Assembly (NCBI GenBank): GCA_000380225.1
Contig: KB904821.1
Span: 2,412,516-2,476,515 of the forward strand
Source of the DNA: a filamentous cyanobacterium ESFC-1
GTDB lineage: Bacteria > Cyanobacteriota > Cyanobacteriia > Cyanobacteriales > Spirulinaceae
DNA: 64,000 bases
Direction: 5' to 3'
Within the stretch, counting starts at the first letter, position 1. Each line of letters begins with the position of its first letter. Below, piece by piece: positions 51,224-60,652 of the stretch. Both the position numbers and the translations under genes were made by a program. The notes below the pieces were generated by a model. That model did not search any database. It was not told the origin of the DNA and saw only the letters and a list, made by a program, of their open reading frames with translations.

Positions 51224-52405
51224 ATGCGCGTAATTTTAATGACGGGAAAAGGCGGTGTCGGCAAAACCTCCGTTGCCGCGGCCACGGGGTTGCGGTGTGC
51301 CGAACTCGGCTACAAAACCCTCGTCCTCAGCACTGACCCTGCTCACTCCCTCGCGGATAGCTTCGACCAAGAAATGGGTCACGAACCCCAACAAGTCCGT
51401 CCGAACCTCTGGGGGGCAGAACTCGACGCGCTGATGGAGCTAGAAGGCAACTGGGGAGCAGTGAAACGTTATATTACCCAAGTGCTGCAAGCGAGAGGAT
51501 TAGAAGGGGTACAAGCGGAAGAATTGGCGATTTTGCCGGGAATGGATGAAATTTTCGGTTTGGTTCGCATGAAACGCCATTATGACGAAGGGACTTATGA
51601 TGTGCTGATTATTGACTCGGCTCCGACGGGGACGGCGTTACGGTTGTTGAGCATCCCGGAAGTGGGCGGTTGGTACATGAGAAGATTTTACAAACCGTTA
51701 CAAGGAATGTCGGTAGCCCTTAGACCCCTGGTTGAACCGTTGTTTAAGCCGATTGCGGGTTTCTCCCTTCCTGACAAGGAAGTGATGGATGCGCCTTATG
51801 AATTTTACGAGCAAATCGAGCAGTTAGAGAAAGTTTTAACGGATAATGCCCAGACTTCGGTGCGTTTGGTCACGAATCCTGAAAAGATGGTGATTAAAGA
51901 GTCTTTACGCGCTCATGCTTATTTAAGCTTGTACAATGTGGCAACGGATATGGTGGTTGCGAATCGCATTATTCCCGATACGGTGAGTGACCCATTCTTT
52001 AGTAAGTGGAAGGAGAATCAACAAGTTTATAAGCAAGAAATTCACGACAATTTCCATCCGCTTCCGGTTAAAGAAGTGCCGCTTTTCTCTGAGGAAATGT
52101 GTGGCTTAGAGGCTTTAGAACGGTTGAAAGAAACCCTGTATGCCGATGAAGACCCGGCGCAAGTTTACCATAAAGAAGATACAATTCGCGTGATTCAAGA
52201 CAAACAGGATTATCACTTGGAGTTGTATCTACCGGGGATTACCAAAGATAAGGTTCAGTTGAATAAAACTGGAGATGAGTTAAATATTCGCATTGGTAAT
52301 CATCGCCGTAATTTGGTACTTCCCCAAGCGTTAGCGGCTTTGAGTCCTGCGGGGGCAAAGATGGAGGAAGATTACCTGAAAATTCGCTTTAGTGCTGGCA
52401 CATAA
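51224..52405 (+). CDS. Get3d-like ArsA/TRC40-family ATPase with alpha-crystallin domain
   Basis: This 393-residue P-loop ATPase has a deviant Walker A KGGVGKTS (residues 9-16), switch [15 protein letters not shown] and switch [15 protein letters not shown]. Its C-terminal domain (about 315-393) has the beta-sandwich pattern of small heat-shock proteins: [18 protein letters not shown] and [15 protein letters not shown]. This combination defines Get3d, the photosynthetic-lineage Get3 homologue whose client is unknown. The CxxC zinc pair of eukaryotic Get3 is absent. It probably handles hydrophobic proteins or ligands in the cytosol. Confidence 0.9.
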   Translation: MRVILMTGKGGVGKTSVAAATGLRCAELGYKTLVLSTDPAHSLADSFDQEMGHEPQQVRPNLWGAELDALMELEGNWGAVKRYITQVLQARGLEGVQAEELAILPGMDEIFGLVRMKRHYDEGTYDVLIIDSAPTGTALRLLSIPEVGGWYMRRFYKPLQGMSVALRPLVEPLFKPIAGFSLPDKEVMDAPYEFYEQIEQLEKVLTDNAQTSVRLVTNPEKMVIKESLRAHAYLSLYNVATDMVVANRIIPDTVSDPFFSKWKENQQVYKQEIHDNFHPLPVKEVPLFSEEMCGLEALERLKETLYADEDPAQVYHKEDTIRVIQDKQDYHLELYLPGITKDKVQLNKTGDELNIRIGNHRRNLVLPQALAALSPAGAKMEEDYLKIRFSAGT

Positions 52406-52462
52406 CCTTTGTCCTTGTTGGGTTTTGTGGTCTCAACCCAACCTACGCGAAAACCCGAAAAC

Positions 52463-52577
52463 GGTGGGTTACGGCGGATAGCTAAATTGCTCTCACAGCT
52501 TATGTTTTAGCCGCCTAACCCACCCTACGATAAAGCTACCTAATCTACATTTTTAGCTGTGTCACGGCACTAGGTTT
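52463..52577. mobile_element. Degenerate copy of the GGTGGGTTACGGCGG palindromic element
   Basis: GGTGGGTTACGGCGG at 52463-52477 pairs with CCGCCTAACCCACC at 52511-52524, and the right end AGCTGTGTCACGGCACTAG (near 52555-52573) matches the terminal repeat of the 18457-18581 element. The left terminal repeat is missing. Confidence 0.65.
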
Positions 52578-52632
52578 AAACCGTGGTTGTTTTTTCGGAT
52601 TTGATATTAAGAAGGCTGTACGGTTAAGACTT

Positions 52633-52968
52633 CTACAAGAGGCGGAAGATGAAGGGGTAGCGATAGGGTTTTTCGGGATTTTCGAGGATTTTGACAATGG
52701 CGATAATCGGCATGACAATGGTAGCAACCCCTAAAAGAGCGAGTAGGGGAATGCCAATGACAATGAATGATAAAAGCGCGAAAACCAGCCCATAAATGAA
52801 GACGTTGAGATGGAAATTTAAAGATTCTTTGGCATTAGCTTTGATTACACTATCGTCAAGCGCTACCATCAAAATAATAGGAATGGCAATGGACAATAGG
52901 AACGAGCTAAAAAATATAGCCGCGTGACTTACGATTGATAATATTTTACGTTGACTGTCAGGATTCAT
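52633..52968 (-). CDS. DUF4870 family small membrane protein
   Basis: This 111-residue protein has three transmembrane helices (about 12-35, 52-70, 72-92). The DUF4870 pattern includes NAKESLNFHLN between helices 1 and 2 and a short cytoplasmic end PYRYPFIFRLL. The role is unknown. It is divergent from msrA by 100 bp. Confidence 0.85.
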   Translation of the reverse strand: MNPDSQRKILSIVSHAAIFFSSFLLSIAIPIILMVALDDSVIKANAKESLNFHLNVFIYGLVFALLSFIVIGIPLLALLGVATIVMPIIAIVKILENPEKPYRYPFIFRLL

Positions 52969-53068
52969 AATAGTTTTAGCAATCGCGACGATTCTTCAAT
53001 TTTAACCAGTGGAAACGCCCGATTCGCTACTCAAGCCTTAAATTTACATAAAAATTAACCGAGGGAAA

Positions 53069-53533
53069 ATGGAAAAAGCAACATGGGGTGCGGGTTGTTT
53101 TTGGGGAGTAGAAGCGACGTTTCGGCGCATTCAGGGGGTCGTTTCTACTTCGGTGGGGTATATGGGGGGTCATTGGGAAAACCCGTGTTACCTGGATGTT
53201 TGTGCGCGGGTGACGGGTCATGCGGAGGTGGTACAAGTCGAATATGACCCGCAGCAAGTTTCTTATCAAGACTTATTAGAAACCTTTTGGGATGGCCACG
53301 ACCCTACCAGTTTAAATCGTCAAGGGCCCGATCGCGGCGAACAATATCGCTCGGTTATTTTTTATCATACCCCCGAACAAAAACAACTCGCGATCGCGTC
53401 GAAACAAAAACAACAAAATTCCGGGAAATACGACCGCGATATTGTCACAGAAATCAAGCCCGCTTCGGCTTATTATTTGGCTTCCGAGGAACACCAACAA
53501 TACTTTGAAAAGCGCCAGAAGTCCCGCAAATAA
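53069..53533 (+). CDS. msrA: Peptide-methionine (S)-S-oxide reductase
   Basis: This 154-residue enzyme repairs oxidised methionine. The catalytic Cys is C10 in [12 protein letters not shown]. The signature [17 protein letters not shown] replaces the more usual GYxGG...P(T/S)Y, and [12 protein letters not shown] and [20 protein letters not shown] follow. The protein ends shortly after [10 protein letters not shown] and lacks the long C-terminal tail with resolving cysteines, so recycling may use another route. Confidence 0.93.
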   Translation: MEKATWGAGCFWGVEATFRRIQGVVSTSVGYMGGHWENPCYLDVCARVTGHAEVVQVEYDPQQVSYQDLLETFWDGHDPTSLNRQGPDRGEQYRSVIFYHTPEQKQLAIASKQKQQNSGKYDRDIVTEIKPASAYYLASEEHQQYFEKRQKSRK

Positions 53534-53639
53534 AGCTTAGGGATTGGTCGCTGGGGCGATCGCGTCATAAGCGGGTTTGGGGCGATAATATTGATCGAAG
53601 ATTAAAAGTGCGCCCGATTGTCCCATAAAACGACTCTAT

Positions 53640-54503
53640 TCATAATTCTAAAAGTTCTTGAGGGAGCGATCGCGGCTTGTAACCCAACCCATAAGCCCTA
53701 GAACTATCAAGGGTAACATTAGGGGGACGCGGCGCACTCATTACGACATCTTGCTGCTGACAGGGTTGAATTAAATCTTTCGGAAAATCAAAAACCTCTG
53801 CCATAATCAAGCCAAAATCATAGCGAGAAATTGATTCTTTGCCGCCAAGGTGGAGCAAGCCCGAAGTTTGTTCTAGGGCGAGTAATAGCCCCTCAGAGGC
53901 AGTTTTAGCGCTGGTTACGGAGCGATACTCATCAGTAAATAAACCCAGGGTTTTGCCTTGTTTAAGTGCTTCTAGAAAGCCTTGTAAGAAACTGCCAGCA
54001 GTGGGAGAAGCTGCCCCAAACATCAACGGCATTCGACAGACAACCGCCTTGGGATGGCGTTGTAAAACTTTTTGTTCGGCTATGGCTTTATGTTCGCCGT
54101 AAACGCAAATGGGAGAGACGCGATCGCCCTCATGATAAGGTGCATTCAAGCCATCAAACACCAAATCCGTCGAAGTAAAAACCAAAGGAATCTCTGCCTC
54201 TCCACACCAAGCCGCAATTTCTGCTGAGACGGTAACATTCATCTGGTAAGACTCGTCCGGGTGGGTTTGACAGTAATTCGGCTTGGATGCAGCCGCGAGG
54301 TGAATTACTGCGTCGGGTTGAATTTCATTAAAACTTTGTGTGAATTGCTCAACGTTTCGTAAATCGAGTTTTATTGTAGTGATGCCGGGGATTTGAATCG
54401 AATTTGTCCAAGTTGTGCCATAAACCTCCCATGCACTTTGGGCGATTTGACACAAATTCCATCCCAGAAAACCACTCGCACCTGTTACCAAAAGTTTAGC
54501 CAC
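53640..54503 (-). CDS. Extended SDR, RmlD-like reductase
   Basis: This 287-residue NAD(P)-dependent protein resembles dTDP-4-dehydrorhamnose reductase. The nucleotide motif TGASGFLGWNL is at residues 8-18, the substrate-side motif DAVIHLAAASKPNYC near 65, and the catalytic YGEHK (Y-x3-K) near 134. No other rhamnose genes are adjacent, so it may act on another sugar nucleotide or unrelated substrate. Confidence 0.85.
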   Translation of the reverse strand: MAKLLVTGASGFLGWNLCQIAQSAWEVYGTTWTNSIQIPGITTIKLDLRNVEQFTQSFNEIQPDAVIHLAAASKPNYCQTHPDESYQMNVTVSAEIAAWCGEAEIPLVFTSTDLVFDGLNAPYHEGDRVSPICVYGEHKAIAEQKVLQRHPKAVVCRMPLMFGAASPTAGSFLQGFLEALKQGKTLGLFTDEYRSVTSAKTASEGLLLALEQTSGLLHLGGKESISRYDFGLIMAEVFDFPKDLIQPCQQQDVVMSAPRPPNVTLDSSRAYGLGYKPRSLPQELLEL

Positions 54504-54622
54504 GATTTTTCCCCTATCTAACCATCGCTAATCTTACTCAGGATAGCGCGAGTCATACAGAACACAGACAACATGAGTTATCCCTCGCTACAATTGCCGT
54601 CAACTTCTGCTGAGAAAGAGTT

Positions 54623-56053
54623 ATGAAAACTTTAATTATTCAACATCGCACGAAAATTGTAGCCACCATTGGCCCCGCGAGTAGTTCCGTTGAGGTCATT
54701 CGCGAAATGGTGCAAGCCGGAATGAATGTGGCGCGTTTAAACTTCTCTCACGGCAGTTATGAAGACCATGCTCGCATGATTGAGGTTTTACGCTCGGTTT
54801 CAGAAGAATTTGACTCGCCGATTACCCTTTTACAAGACTTACAGGGGCCAAAAATCCGAGTCGGGTATTTGCCGAATGATGCGATTCCCCTGGCTGAAAA
54901 TGAAATTATCACCTTAGTTCCCGTGGAGAAATATCACCAGGAAGCGAACACCGTGGGGATTGATTACCCTTATTTGGCCGAAGAAGCCGAAATAGGGGCG
55001 CAAATCCTCTTAGATGATGGTTTATTGGAGTTGCGGATTCATGAGATTGAGGAGGATGCGGTGCATTGCCGCGTGATCGAAGGGGGAATACTCAAAAGCC
55101 GTAAGGGGGTGAATCTGCCGAGTTTGGAAGTGCGCTTACCTTCGATGACCGACAAGGACAAAAAGGATTTAGAATTTGGGATTAAGCAGGGGATTGACTG
55201 GGTTTCTTTGAGTTTTGTCCGCCAGGCGGAGGATATTCGTAGCCTAAAGCAGTTTCTCAAAGATCGTGGGGCCGAAACAATCCCCGCGATCGCGAAAATC
55301 GAAAAACCCCAAGCCATTAACAACTTAGAAGACATTATCGCTGAAAGCGACGGTCTCATGGTGGCTAGGGGGGATTTGGGGGTAGAAATGAGTCCCGAAA
55401 AAGTCCCCATGTTGCAAAAGCAAATGATTCGCCTGTGCAATCAACGAGGCATTCCTGTGATTACCGCCACCCAAATGCTCGACAGTATGATACACAATCC
55501 GCGACCGACGCGGGCCGAAGCGAGTGATGTGGCTAATGCCATTATCGACGGAACCGATGCTGTTATGCTGTCTGGAGAATCGGCGGTGGGTAAGTTTCCG
55601 GTCAAAGCGGTGAATATGCTGGCGAAAATTGCGGCGGATATTGAACCCGAAGTGGAGTTTACCAACTATCCCCCCCTAGAAACCAACGAAACCCACGCCC
55701 TCAGCGAAGCCCTCAATACCATTGATAAAATTGTCAAACTGCGCTGTATTACCTGTTTTACCACCACGGGTTATACGGCCTTTCTGGCTGCGGCTGAACG
55801 TCCTACCGTCCCGGTGATTGCCTTTACCCCCAGTCGCGATGTTTACCACCGCTTAAACCTGGTTTGGGGCGTTAAACCGCTACTGATCGACCATGTAGAC
55901 CATCCTTTGGAGGATTTGGTTGTCCACATGATGGAGATGCTGCGGGAGCGTCAGTTGGCGGAATTGGGCGATAAGGTGCTGATTTTGGGGGGAAGTCCCA
56001 TTCAAAAGACCCACGGCACGAATTTTCTGAAAATTCATACGGTTGGGGAGTGA
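54623..56053 (+). CDS. pyk: Pyruvate kinase
   Basis: This 476-residue glycolytic enzyme converts PEP and ADP to pyruvate and ATP. Motifs are [24 protein letters not shown], the active-site [13 protein letters not shown], and [11 protein letters not shown]. The C-terminal regulatory domain ends at [19 protein letters not shown]. The length is that of the standard form; the extra PEP-utiliser domain seen in some cyanobacterial Pyk paralogues is absent. Confidence 0.96.
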   Translation: MKTLIIQHRTKIVATIGPASSSVEVIREMVQAGMNVARLNFSHGSYEDHARMIEVLRSVSEEFDSPITLLQDLQGPKIRVGYLPNDAIPLAENEIITLVPVEKYHQEANTVGIDYPYLAEEAEIGAQILLDDGLLELRIHEIEEDAVHCRVIEGGILKSRKGVNLPSLEVRLPSMTDKDKKDLEFGIKQGIDWVSLSFVRQAEDIRSLKQFLKDRGAETIPAIAKIEKPQAINNLEDIIAESDGLMVARGDLGVEMSPEKVPMLQKQMIRLCNQRGIPVITATQMLDSMIHNPRPTRAEASDVANAIIDGTDAVMLSGESAVGKFPVKAVNMLAKIAADIEPEVEFTNYPPLETNETHALSEALNTIDKIVKLRCITCFTTTGYTAFLAAAERPTVPVIAFTPSRDVYHRLNLVWGVKPLLIDHVDHPLEDLVVHMMEMLRERQLAELGDKVLILGGSPIQKTHGTNFLKIHTVGE

Positions 56054-56059
56054 TTTCAG

Positions 56060-56150
56060 CGATCGGTCATCAGTCATCAGTTATCAGTTTTTTGGGCAAT
56101 CGGCAATGGGCAATGGGCGTGTAGGGGCGCTCTTTTCCCCGCCCAAGAGT
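56060..56150. repeat. Composite repeat module, inverted orientation
   Basis: TCATCAG units are followed by TTTTTTGGGCAAT, CGGCAAT and GGGCAAT heptamers, then GTAGGGGCG and a degenerate hairpin module TTTTCCCCGCCCAAG. On the minus strand this is the same order (hairpin module, ATTGCCC heptamers, AAAAA, CTGATGA heptamers) as at 41244-41322 and 45500-45606. Confidence 0.8.
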
Positions 56151-56190
56151 AAGCTAGAGAAGCAAGCCCTAAAGGGCTTACTACAAACGC

Positions 56191-56871
56191 TTACGACGAA
56201 CGACTCGAGGCCAAGGAATCAGACCAACGGGTGGTTTCGGGTAGGCGGTATTGGGTGAGGCAACCCATGACATAATGTAGGGCGGTGGGTAGGCTGATTT
56301 TGTGGCCGGGGGAGATGTAGAGGGGTTTGACGTTGGTGCGCGATCGCAACACGGCTCCAATTATCTCATCTTTATCGCGTAAGGGTTGCCAATTGCCTTT
56401 TTCGGTTGCGAGTTCGTCGTGTTCGCCAATCAAGCGGGATTTTGCCACGCCAATCGTGGGCAGATCGAGAATTACGCCTAAATGCGCGGCAATGCCCATG
56501 CGTCGCGGGTGAGCAATGCCTTGACCGTCGCAAAGGATTAAATCGGGGATGGTATTCAGTTTGTCGAGGGCTTCTAAGAGTGCTGGAATCTCTCGGAAGG
56601 ACAGGAAACCGGGAATATAGGGAAAAGTGGTCGGAAGCTCCGCGATCGCGCTTTCGATGCGATTTAAGTCCGGGTAGCTCAACACGGCAACGGCGGCTTT
56701 GGTGATTTTATAGTTGTCTTTGAAGCCCACATCCACCCCCGCGACATAGTTTACCGTCTCGAAGCTATCTGTGGTGATAACTTGAGAGCGCAATTCCTCT
56801 TGGATGCGTCGGGCTTGGTCAACGGTTTTTACCCAAGGATGGCTGAGGTGGTGTTTGAGCTTGTCTTTCAT
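56191..56871 (-). CDS. nfi: Endonuclease V
   Basis: This 226-residue enzyme cuts DNA at deoxyinosine and similar lesions. Motifs include VAGVDVGFKD (first catalytic Asp), FLSFREIPALLEAL, CDGQGIAHPRRMGIAAHLG (second Asp and the conserved loop), GVAKSRL and LYISPGHKISLPTAL. The length is usual. It converges on pyk. Confidence 0.94.
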   Translation of the reverse strand: MKDKLKHHLSHPWVKTVDQARRIQEELRSQVITTDSFETVNYVAGVDVGFKDNYKITKAAVAVLSYPDLNRIESAIAELPTTFPYIPGFLSFREIPALLEALDKLNTIPDLILCDGQGIAHPRRMGIAAHLGVILDLPTIGVAKSRLIGEHDELATEKGNWQPLRDKDEIIGAVLRSRTNVKPLYISPGHKISLPTALHYVMGCLTQYRLPETTRWSDSLASSRSS

Positions 56872-56971
56872 GGGCTAGAAGCGTGGGTTGGTTCGCTGGC
56901 AATGGGAGTTAAGATCGGATAGGGAGAAAATTCAGTATTTGATCGGGTTTGAAATCGTTAGCATCTAGGAA

Positions 56972-58969
56972 TTAGTCGTTATTCTCAACAGGAAAAGCTG
57001 CGATCGCGGGGAGTTGTAAACAACAGTATTGACTATGATTTTCCGTTTTACAGACCATTAATGTTCCCCCAGTTAAAACGGCTAGTTTGCGAGCTAGGGT
57101 CAAACTCAATCCTAATTCTAAATGAGAAGTCGGATTTTTTGTATAAGCATAGCAATGTGCGCTCGGAAGTGAGGTTAATTCCGCTTCTTTTTTCAAGATA
57201 TGAAATGTTACAATAAGTATGCCATTCTCTGGGTTATCAGAAGCAGCAAGAGTGGCTAAACCTTCTCGGACAAAATCAATTTCGATGGCAATATCTTGGG
57301 CAGATTTAGATTGCAAACAAGAGTTGAGGAGCATTACCAAAATTTGATGAAATTTGGCTTCATCAGTAGAAACTTCTGGGGGGAGATTGGGCGATCGCTG
57401 AAACAGAAGATTGCTGTTATAACGACGAGCGCGGCGGCTAAAACTAATCTCTAAATCGTCGAGTAAGCTGTGTAAATCGAAGATGTGGGGATTAAACGGT
57501 TTATGACCCGCTTCGATTTTAGAAACTTCTAAAACTTGTTCGACTAAAGTCAGTAAATGTTGATTGTTATTTTGAATAATGGCAACATTTTCTTTTTGTT
57601 CTTCCGTTAAATTGGAACTGCGGTGGAGTAGTTGGGAAAACCCAGAAATGGCGTGTAATGGGGTGCGGAGTTCGTGGGTCATGTAAGTTAAAAAGGCGCT
57701 GGTGGCACGATGGGAAGCTTCGGCGGTTTCTTTGGCTTCTTCGAGGGCGATTTCGTGGTGTTTTAGCTGAGTAATATCGCGAATACTGGCGATCGCGCCG
57801 GAAATGCTCCCATCAGATTCCCACAAGGGGGAATAGGTGATGCTAACATATAAACGCCCGGCGGCTTGGAAGTCTAACCAATTTTCATAAGTTAAAGTTT
57901 CTCCAGCCAAACAGCGATCGAGACGGTGTTTCACCATGTTTTGGAAAGTGTTATTTCCGAGGTAATGACTAACCGGAAGCCCTAGAATTTCTGGGAGGGT
58001 TTTAGTTCGTTGCAGTTTGAGATAAGCAGGATTGACGGCTTGATAGCGATAGTTGCAATCGACTAGGGCGATCGCGTCAGAAGTTGCGGCGATAATGCGT
58101 TTATATTGATATAAATCGTGTTCGGTTTGTTTGAGTGCGGTTACATCAATGGCAGTCCCTAGGATTTGCTGCGGTTGTCCCGTCGCGGTACGTTTAAAAA
58201 TGGTGTCCCAACTGTGCAACCAGCGCCATTCACCGTTTTTATGACGCAAACGGTATTCAAACTCAATCACCTCCCCTTCTTCGGCTTGTTTAAAGTATTG
58301 GCGATTGCTAGGAAGTCGCGCTAAATCATCCGGGTGCATGAGGGTGAGAAATAACAATTCTCCGAGGTCGTAAATTTCGGCTTGAGTGTAGCCGAGAATC
58401 TTCGTTAAGGCTTGATTGGCATAAATATTTTGTTGCAGTTCTAAATCATAAAGATAAAGCAGTGTTGGGCTAGAATCGGCCAGTTTTTGTACCAAGTCAA
58501 CCGGATTCCAAGTGCTAGAAGTTACGGTGCGATCGCGATAGTCGGGACGCAATTTAGAAAGGGCGATCGCGCCAACTTCTGCCAGCAATTGTAACGGGGC
58601 TTTGGTGTCGAGATGGGGATGTTCTAAACAAATCCAGCCCTGAGTTGATTCGCGATCGCGCAGAGGAATCGCCAAACCCTCTTGAGGGGACTGGCGGTGT
58701 AGAATCTGGGCGGGGCGATCGCTCAAGGGTAACAAAGGTAATACCGTCACCTCGACCGGATCGCCACAGCTTTGAGCCGCGATCGCCCAATTTTGACTAT
58801 TTTCAGCAGAAGACAGCAGCAACCACCCTTGCTGGGCTTGAGAATAGCGGATAAAGGCTTCTAACAGGGTTTTTAACAAGGATTCCCACTCGGTTTCGCG
58901 GGCGATCGCCAGATTGAAAGACCATAAATCTACCCAATCTGCATCAAGACTCCAGGTTCGATCGGTCAT
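56972..58969 (-). CDS. GAF-PAS-PAS sensor histidine kinase with degenerate ATPase domain
   Basis: This 665-residue cytosolic protein has a GAF-like domain (about 20-150), PAS with PAC (about 165-285; LYDLELQQNIYANQAL), a second PAS (about 290-410; RDITQLKHHEIALEEAK), and HisKA with TYMTHELRTPLHAISGF (His near 433). The C-terminal ATPase domain is eroded: the N-box reads LLNSCLQSKSAQ, and the DxGxG (G1) and GxGLGL (G2) boxes are not recognisable (ELGLSLTLARKLAVLTGG remains of G2). It may not bind ATP by itself. No response regulator is adjacent. Confidence 0.85.
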   Translation of the reverse strand: MTDRTWSLDADWVDLWSFNLAIARETEWESLLKTLLEAFIRYSQAQQGWLLLSSAENSQNWAIAAQSCGDPVEVTVLPLLPLSDRPAQILHRQSPQEGLAIPLRDRESTQGWICLEHPHLDTKAPLQLLAEVGAIALSKLRPDYRDRTVTSSTWNPVDLVQKLADSSPTLLYLYDLELQQNIYANQALTKILGYTQAEIYDLGELLFLTLMHPDDLARLPSNRQYFKQAEEGEVIEFEYRLRHKNGEWRWLHSWDTIFKRTATGQPQQILGTAIDVTALKQTEHDLYQYKRIIAATSDAIALVDCNYRYQAVNPAYLKLQRTKTLPEILGLPVSHYLGNNTFQNMVKHRLDRCLAGETLTYENWLDFQAAGRLYVSITYSPLWESDGSISGAIASIRDITQLKHHEIALEEAKETAEASHRATSAFLTYMTHELRTPLHAISGFSQLLHRSSNLTEEQKENVAIIQNNNQHLLTLVEQVLEVSKIEAGHKPFNPHIFDLHSLLDDLEISFSRRARRYNSNLLFQRSPNLPPEVSTDEAKFHQILVMLLNSCLQSKSAQDIAIEIDFVREGLATLAASDNPENGILIVTFHILKKEAELTSLPSAHCYAYTKNPTSHLELGLSLTLARKLAVLTGGTLMVCKTENHSQYCCLQLPAIAAFPVENND

Positions 58970-59126
58970 GGATAAGAATCCGCCTGAGAGGAGGCTATAG
59001 GTTAAAGAATACCGAGGGGATTGTTATGTTTTTACTGTATCACTGTATCACTCAGCGCTCGTCTCTGGCGAAAAGGGTGGCGGGCGATCGTTTGAGTCAG
59101 ACGCGATCGCCCCCAACCTTAAATGT

Positions 59127-60290
59127 TTAAATCGAATTGACAAATTTTTCCAGGCGATTCATCCCCTTTTCAATCGAAGCCAAATCCGTCGCATAAGACA
59201 AGCGAATGCAACGATCTTCACCAAAAGCCACCCCTGGAATTGCTGCCACTTTTTCTTGATCCAAGAAGGTTTCGCAAAACTCCAAAGAAGCCATCCCAGT
59301 TTCGCTAATATCGACAAACACATAAAATGCCCCTTCAGGAGTCGGACAACTCAAACGGGGAATTTGATTAATGCGGTCTACAATAAATCTGCGACGCTTA
59401 GTAAAGGCTTTGAGCATGGTTTCCACCGCTTCTTGAGAGCCTTCGAGGGCTTCAATTGCGCCAAATTGTGCGAAAGTACAGACATTCGAGGTACTATGAC
59501 CTTGAATCTTGCTCATCGCTTCGATTAACTCCACCGGGCCTGCAATATAGCCCACACGCCACCCCGTCATCGAGTAACTTTTAGCAAACCCACTACTCAC
59601 AATCGTCCGGGCAAAAATTTCCTCGTTGAACGAGCCAATACTTTGATGCACTGCGCCATCGTATAAAATCTTCTCATAAATTTCATCCGAGACCACCAGA
59701 ATATCTCGCTCGACCAGAATCGCCGCTAACTGCTGAAGTTCATCGGGGCTATAAACCGATCCGGTGGGATTTGAAGGCGAATTTAAAACAAAAAGCTTAG
59801 TTTTCGGTGTAATTGCCTCTTTAAGTTGCTCTGGCGTAATTTTATACTTATTTTCTGCCGTAGTTGATACCAGAATCGGTGTACCCGCCGCGAGTTTCAC
59901 CATTTCGGGATAACTCAACCAATAAGGAGAAGGAATAATCACCTCGTCCCCTGGCTCAATCAAAGCCATCATCAAGTTAAACAAAGAATGCTTGCCGCCG
60001 TTGGTGACAATGATATTTTCTACTTCATAATCAAGATTATTGTCTTTTTGCAGCTTCGTCGCGATCGCCTGTCGCAACTCCGGTTCCCCGGCTGCCGGGC
60101 CATAACGGGTTTTGCCTTCGTCTAGGGCTTTCTTGGCCGCCGCTTTGATGGAGTCGGGGGTATCAAAATCTGGCTCTCCGGCACTAAAACTACACACATC
60201 CAACCCTTCGGCTTTCATCGCTTTGGCGGTGGCTGAGATGGCGAGTGTAATCGATGCTGGCACTTGCTCGGTTCTGGTTGCCAATCGCAT
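59127..60290 (-). CDS. aspC: Aspartate aminotransferase (class I, I-gamma type)
   Basis: This 387-residue PLP enzyme interconverts aspartate/2-oxoglutarate and oxaloacetate/glutamate; prephenate may be accepted too. The PLP lysine is in [17 protein letters not shown] near 236. [25 protein letters not shown] and the final Arg region [10 protein letters not shown] complete the fold-type I pattern. It is a single gene on the minus strand. Confidence 0.93.
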   Translation of the reverse strand: MRLATRTEQVPASITLAISATAKAMKAEGLDVCSFSAGEPDFDTPDSIKAAAKKALDEGKTRYGPAAGEPELRQAIATKLQKDNNLDYEVENIIVTNGGKHSLFNLMMALIEPGDEVIIPSPYWLSYPEMVKLAAGTPILVSTTAENKYKITPEQLKEAITPKTKLFVLNSPSNPTGSVYSPDELQQLAAILVERDILVVSDEIYEKILYDGAVHQSIGSFNEEIFARTIVSSGFAKSYSMTGWRVGYIAGPVELIEAMSKIQGHSTSNVCTFAQFGAIEALEGSQEAVETMLKAFTKRRRFIVDRINQIPRLSCPTPEGAFYVFVDISETGMASLEFCETFLDQEKVAAIPGVAFGEDRCIRLSYATDLASIEKGMNRLEKFVNSI

Positions 60291-60389
60291 AGTATTGAGA
60301 TTCCCTCAAAAAATATACTGTAAACTCGGTCACAAATAGTTTAGTGTCTCAGAATATCGTGTTGTCGATCTCGATGTTGTCGTTTTTTA

Positions 60390-60515
60390 ACTTTTGTTAT
60401 TGGTTATTGGTTATTGGTTATTGGTTATTGGTCATTGGTCATTGGTCATTGGTCATTGGTCATTGGTCATTGGTCATTGGTCATTGGTCATTTGTTGTTT
60501 GTTGTTTGTTGGGGA
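60390..60515. repeat. Heptamer array TTGGTTA / TTGGTCA / TTTGTTG
   Basis: Period-7 units run without interruption: first TTGGTTA, then about nine TTGGTCA, then TTTGTTG. The 60291-60629 interval holds no gene; it contains this array, the palindrome pair at 60543-60579 and a CGATTGC/GACTGAA heptamer stretch. Confidence 0.93.
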
Positions 60516-60542
60516 TTGTTGGGTTTCCCAGAGAATAGAAAA

Positions 60543-60579
60543 CATAACAGTTGTTATGTCCGACATAACACTTGTTATG
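60543..60579. promoter_or_regulatory. Tandem palindromes CATAACA-nn-TGTTATG, second locus
   Basis: CATAACAGTTGTTATG (60543-60558) and CATAACACTTGTTATG (60564-60579) are again 21 bp apart and both are followed by the same context as at 19573-19609 (second copy followed by GAAA). No start codon lies close on either strand: cobL ends about 50 bp to the right and aspC starts 250 bp to the left. A promoter-operator role is therefore less obvious here. Confidence 0.5.
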
Positions 60580-60591
60580 GAAATTGACTTC

Positions 60592-60652
60592 CTCCCTCCG
60601 ACTGCCGATTGCCGATTGCCGATTGCCCCTTAAAGACTGAAGACTGAACAAA
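60592..60652. repeat. CGATTGC and GACTGAA heptamers entering the cobL 3' end
   Basis: GACTGCC, GATTGCC, GATTGCC and GATTGCC are followed by AAAGACT and GAAGACT. The last units lie inside the cobL coding region and encode its C-terminal residues SVFSL and the stop codon. Confidence 0.8.

Noticed and set aside
60344-60633. LVIGHWS frames between aspC and cobL
   Set aside because: These are the same repeat artefact, with no ribosome binding site and no homology expected.
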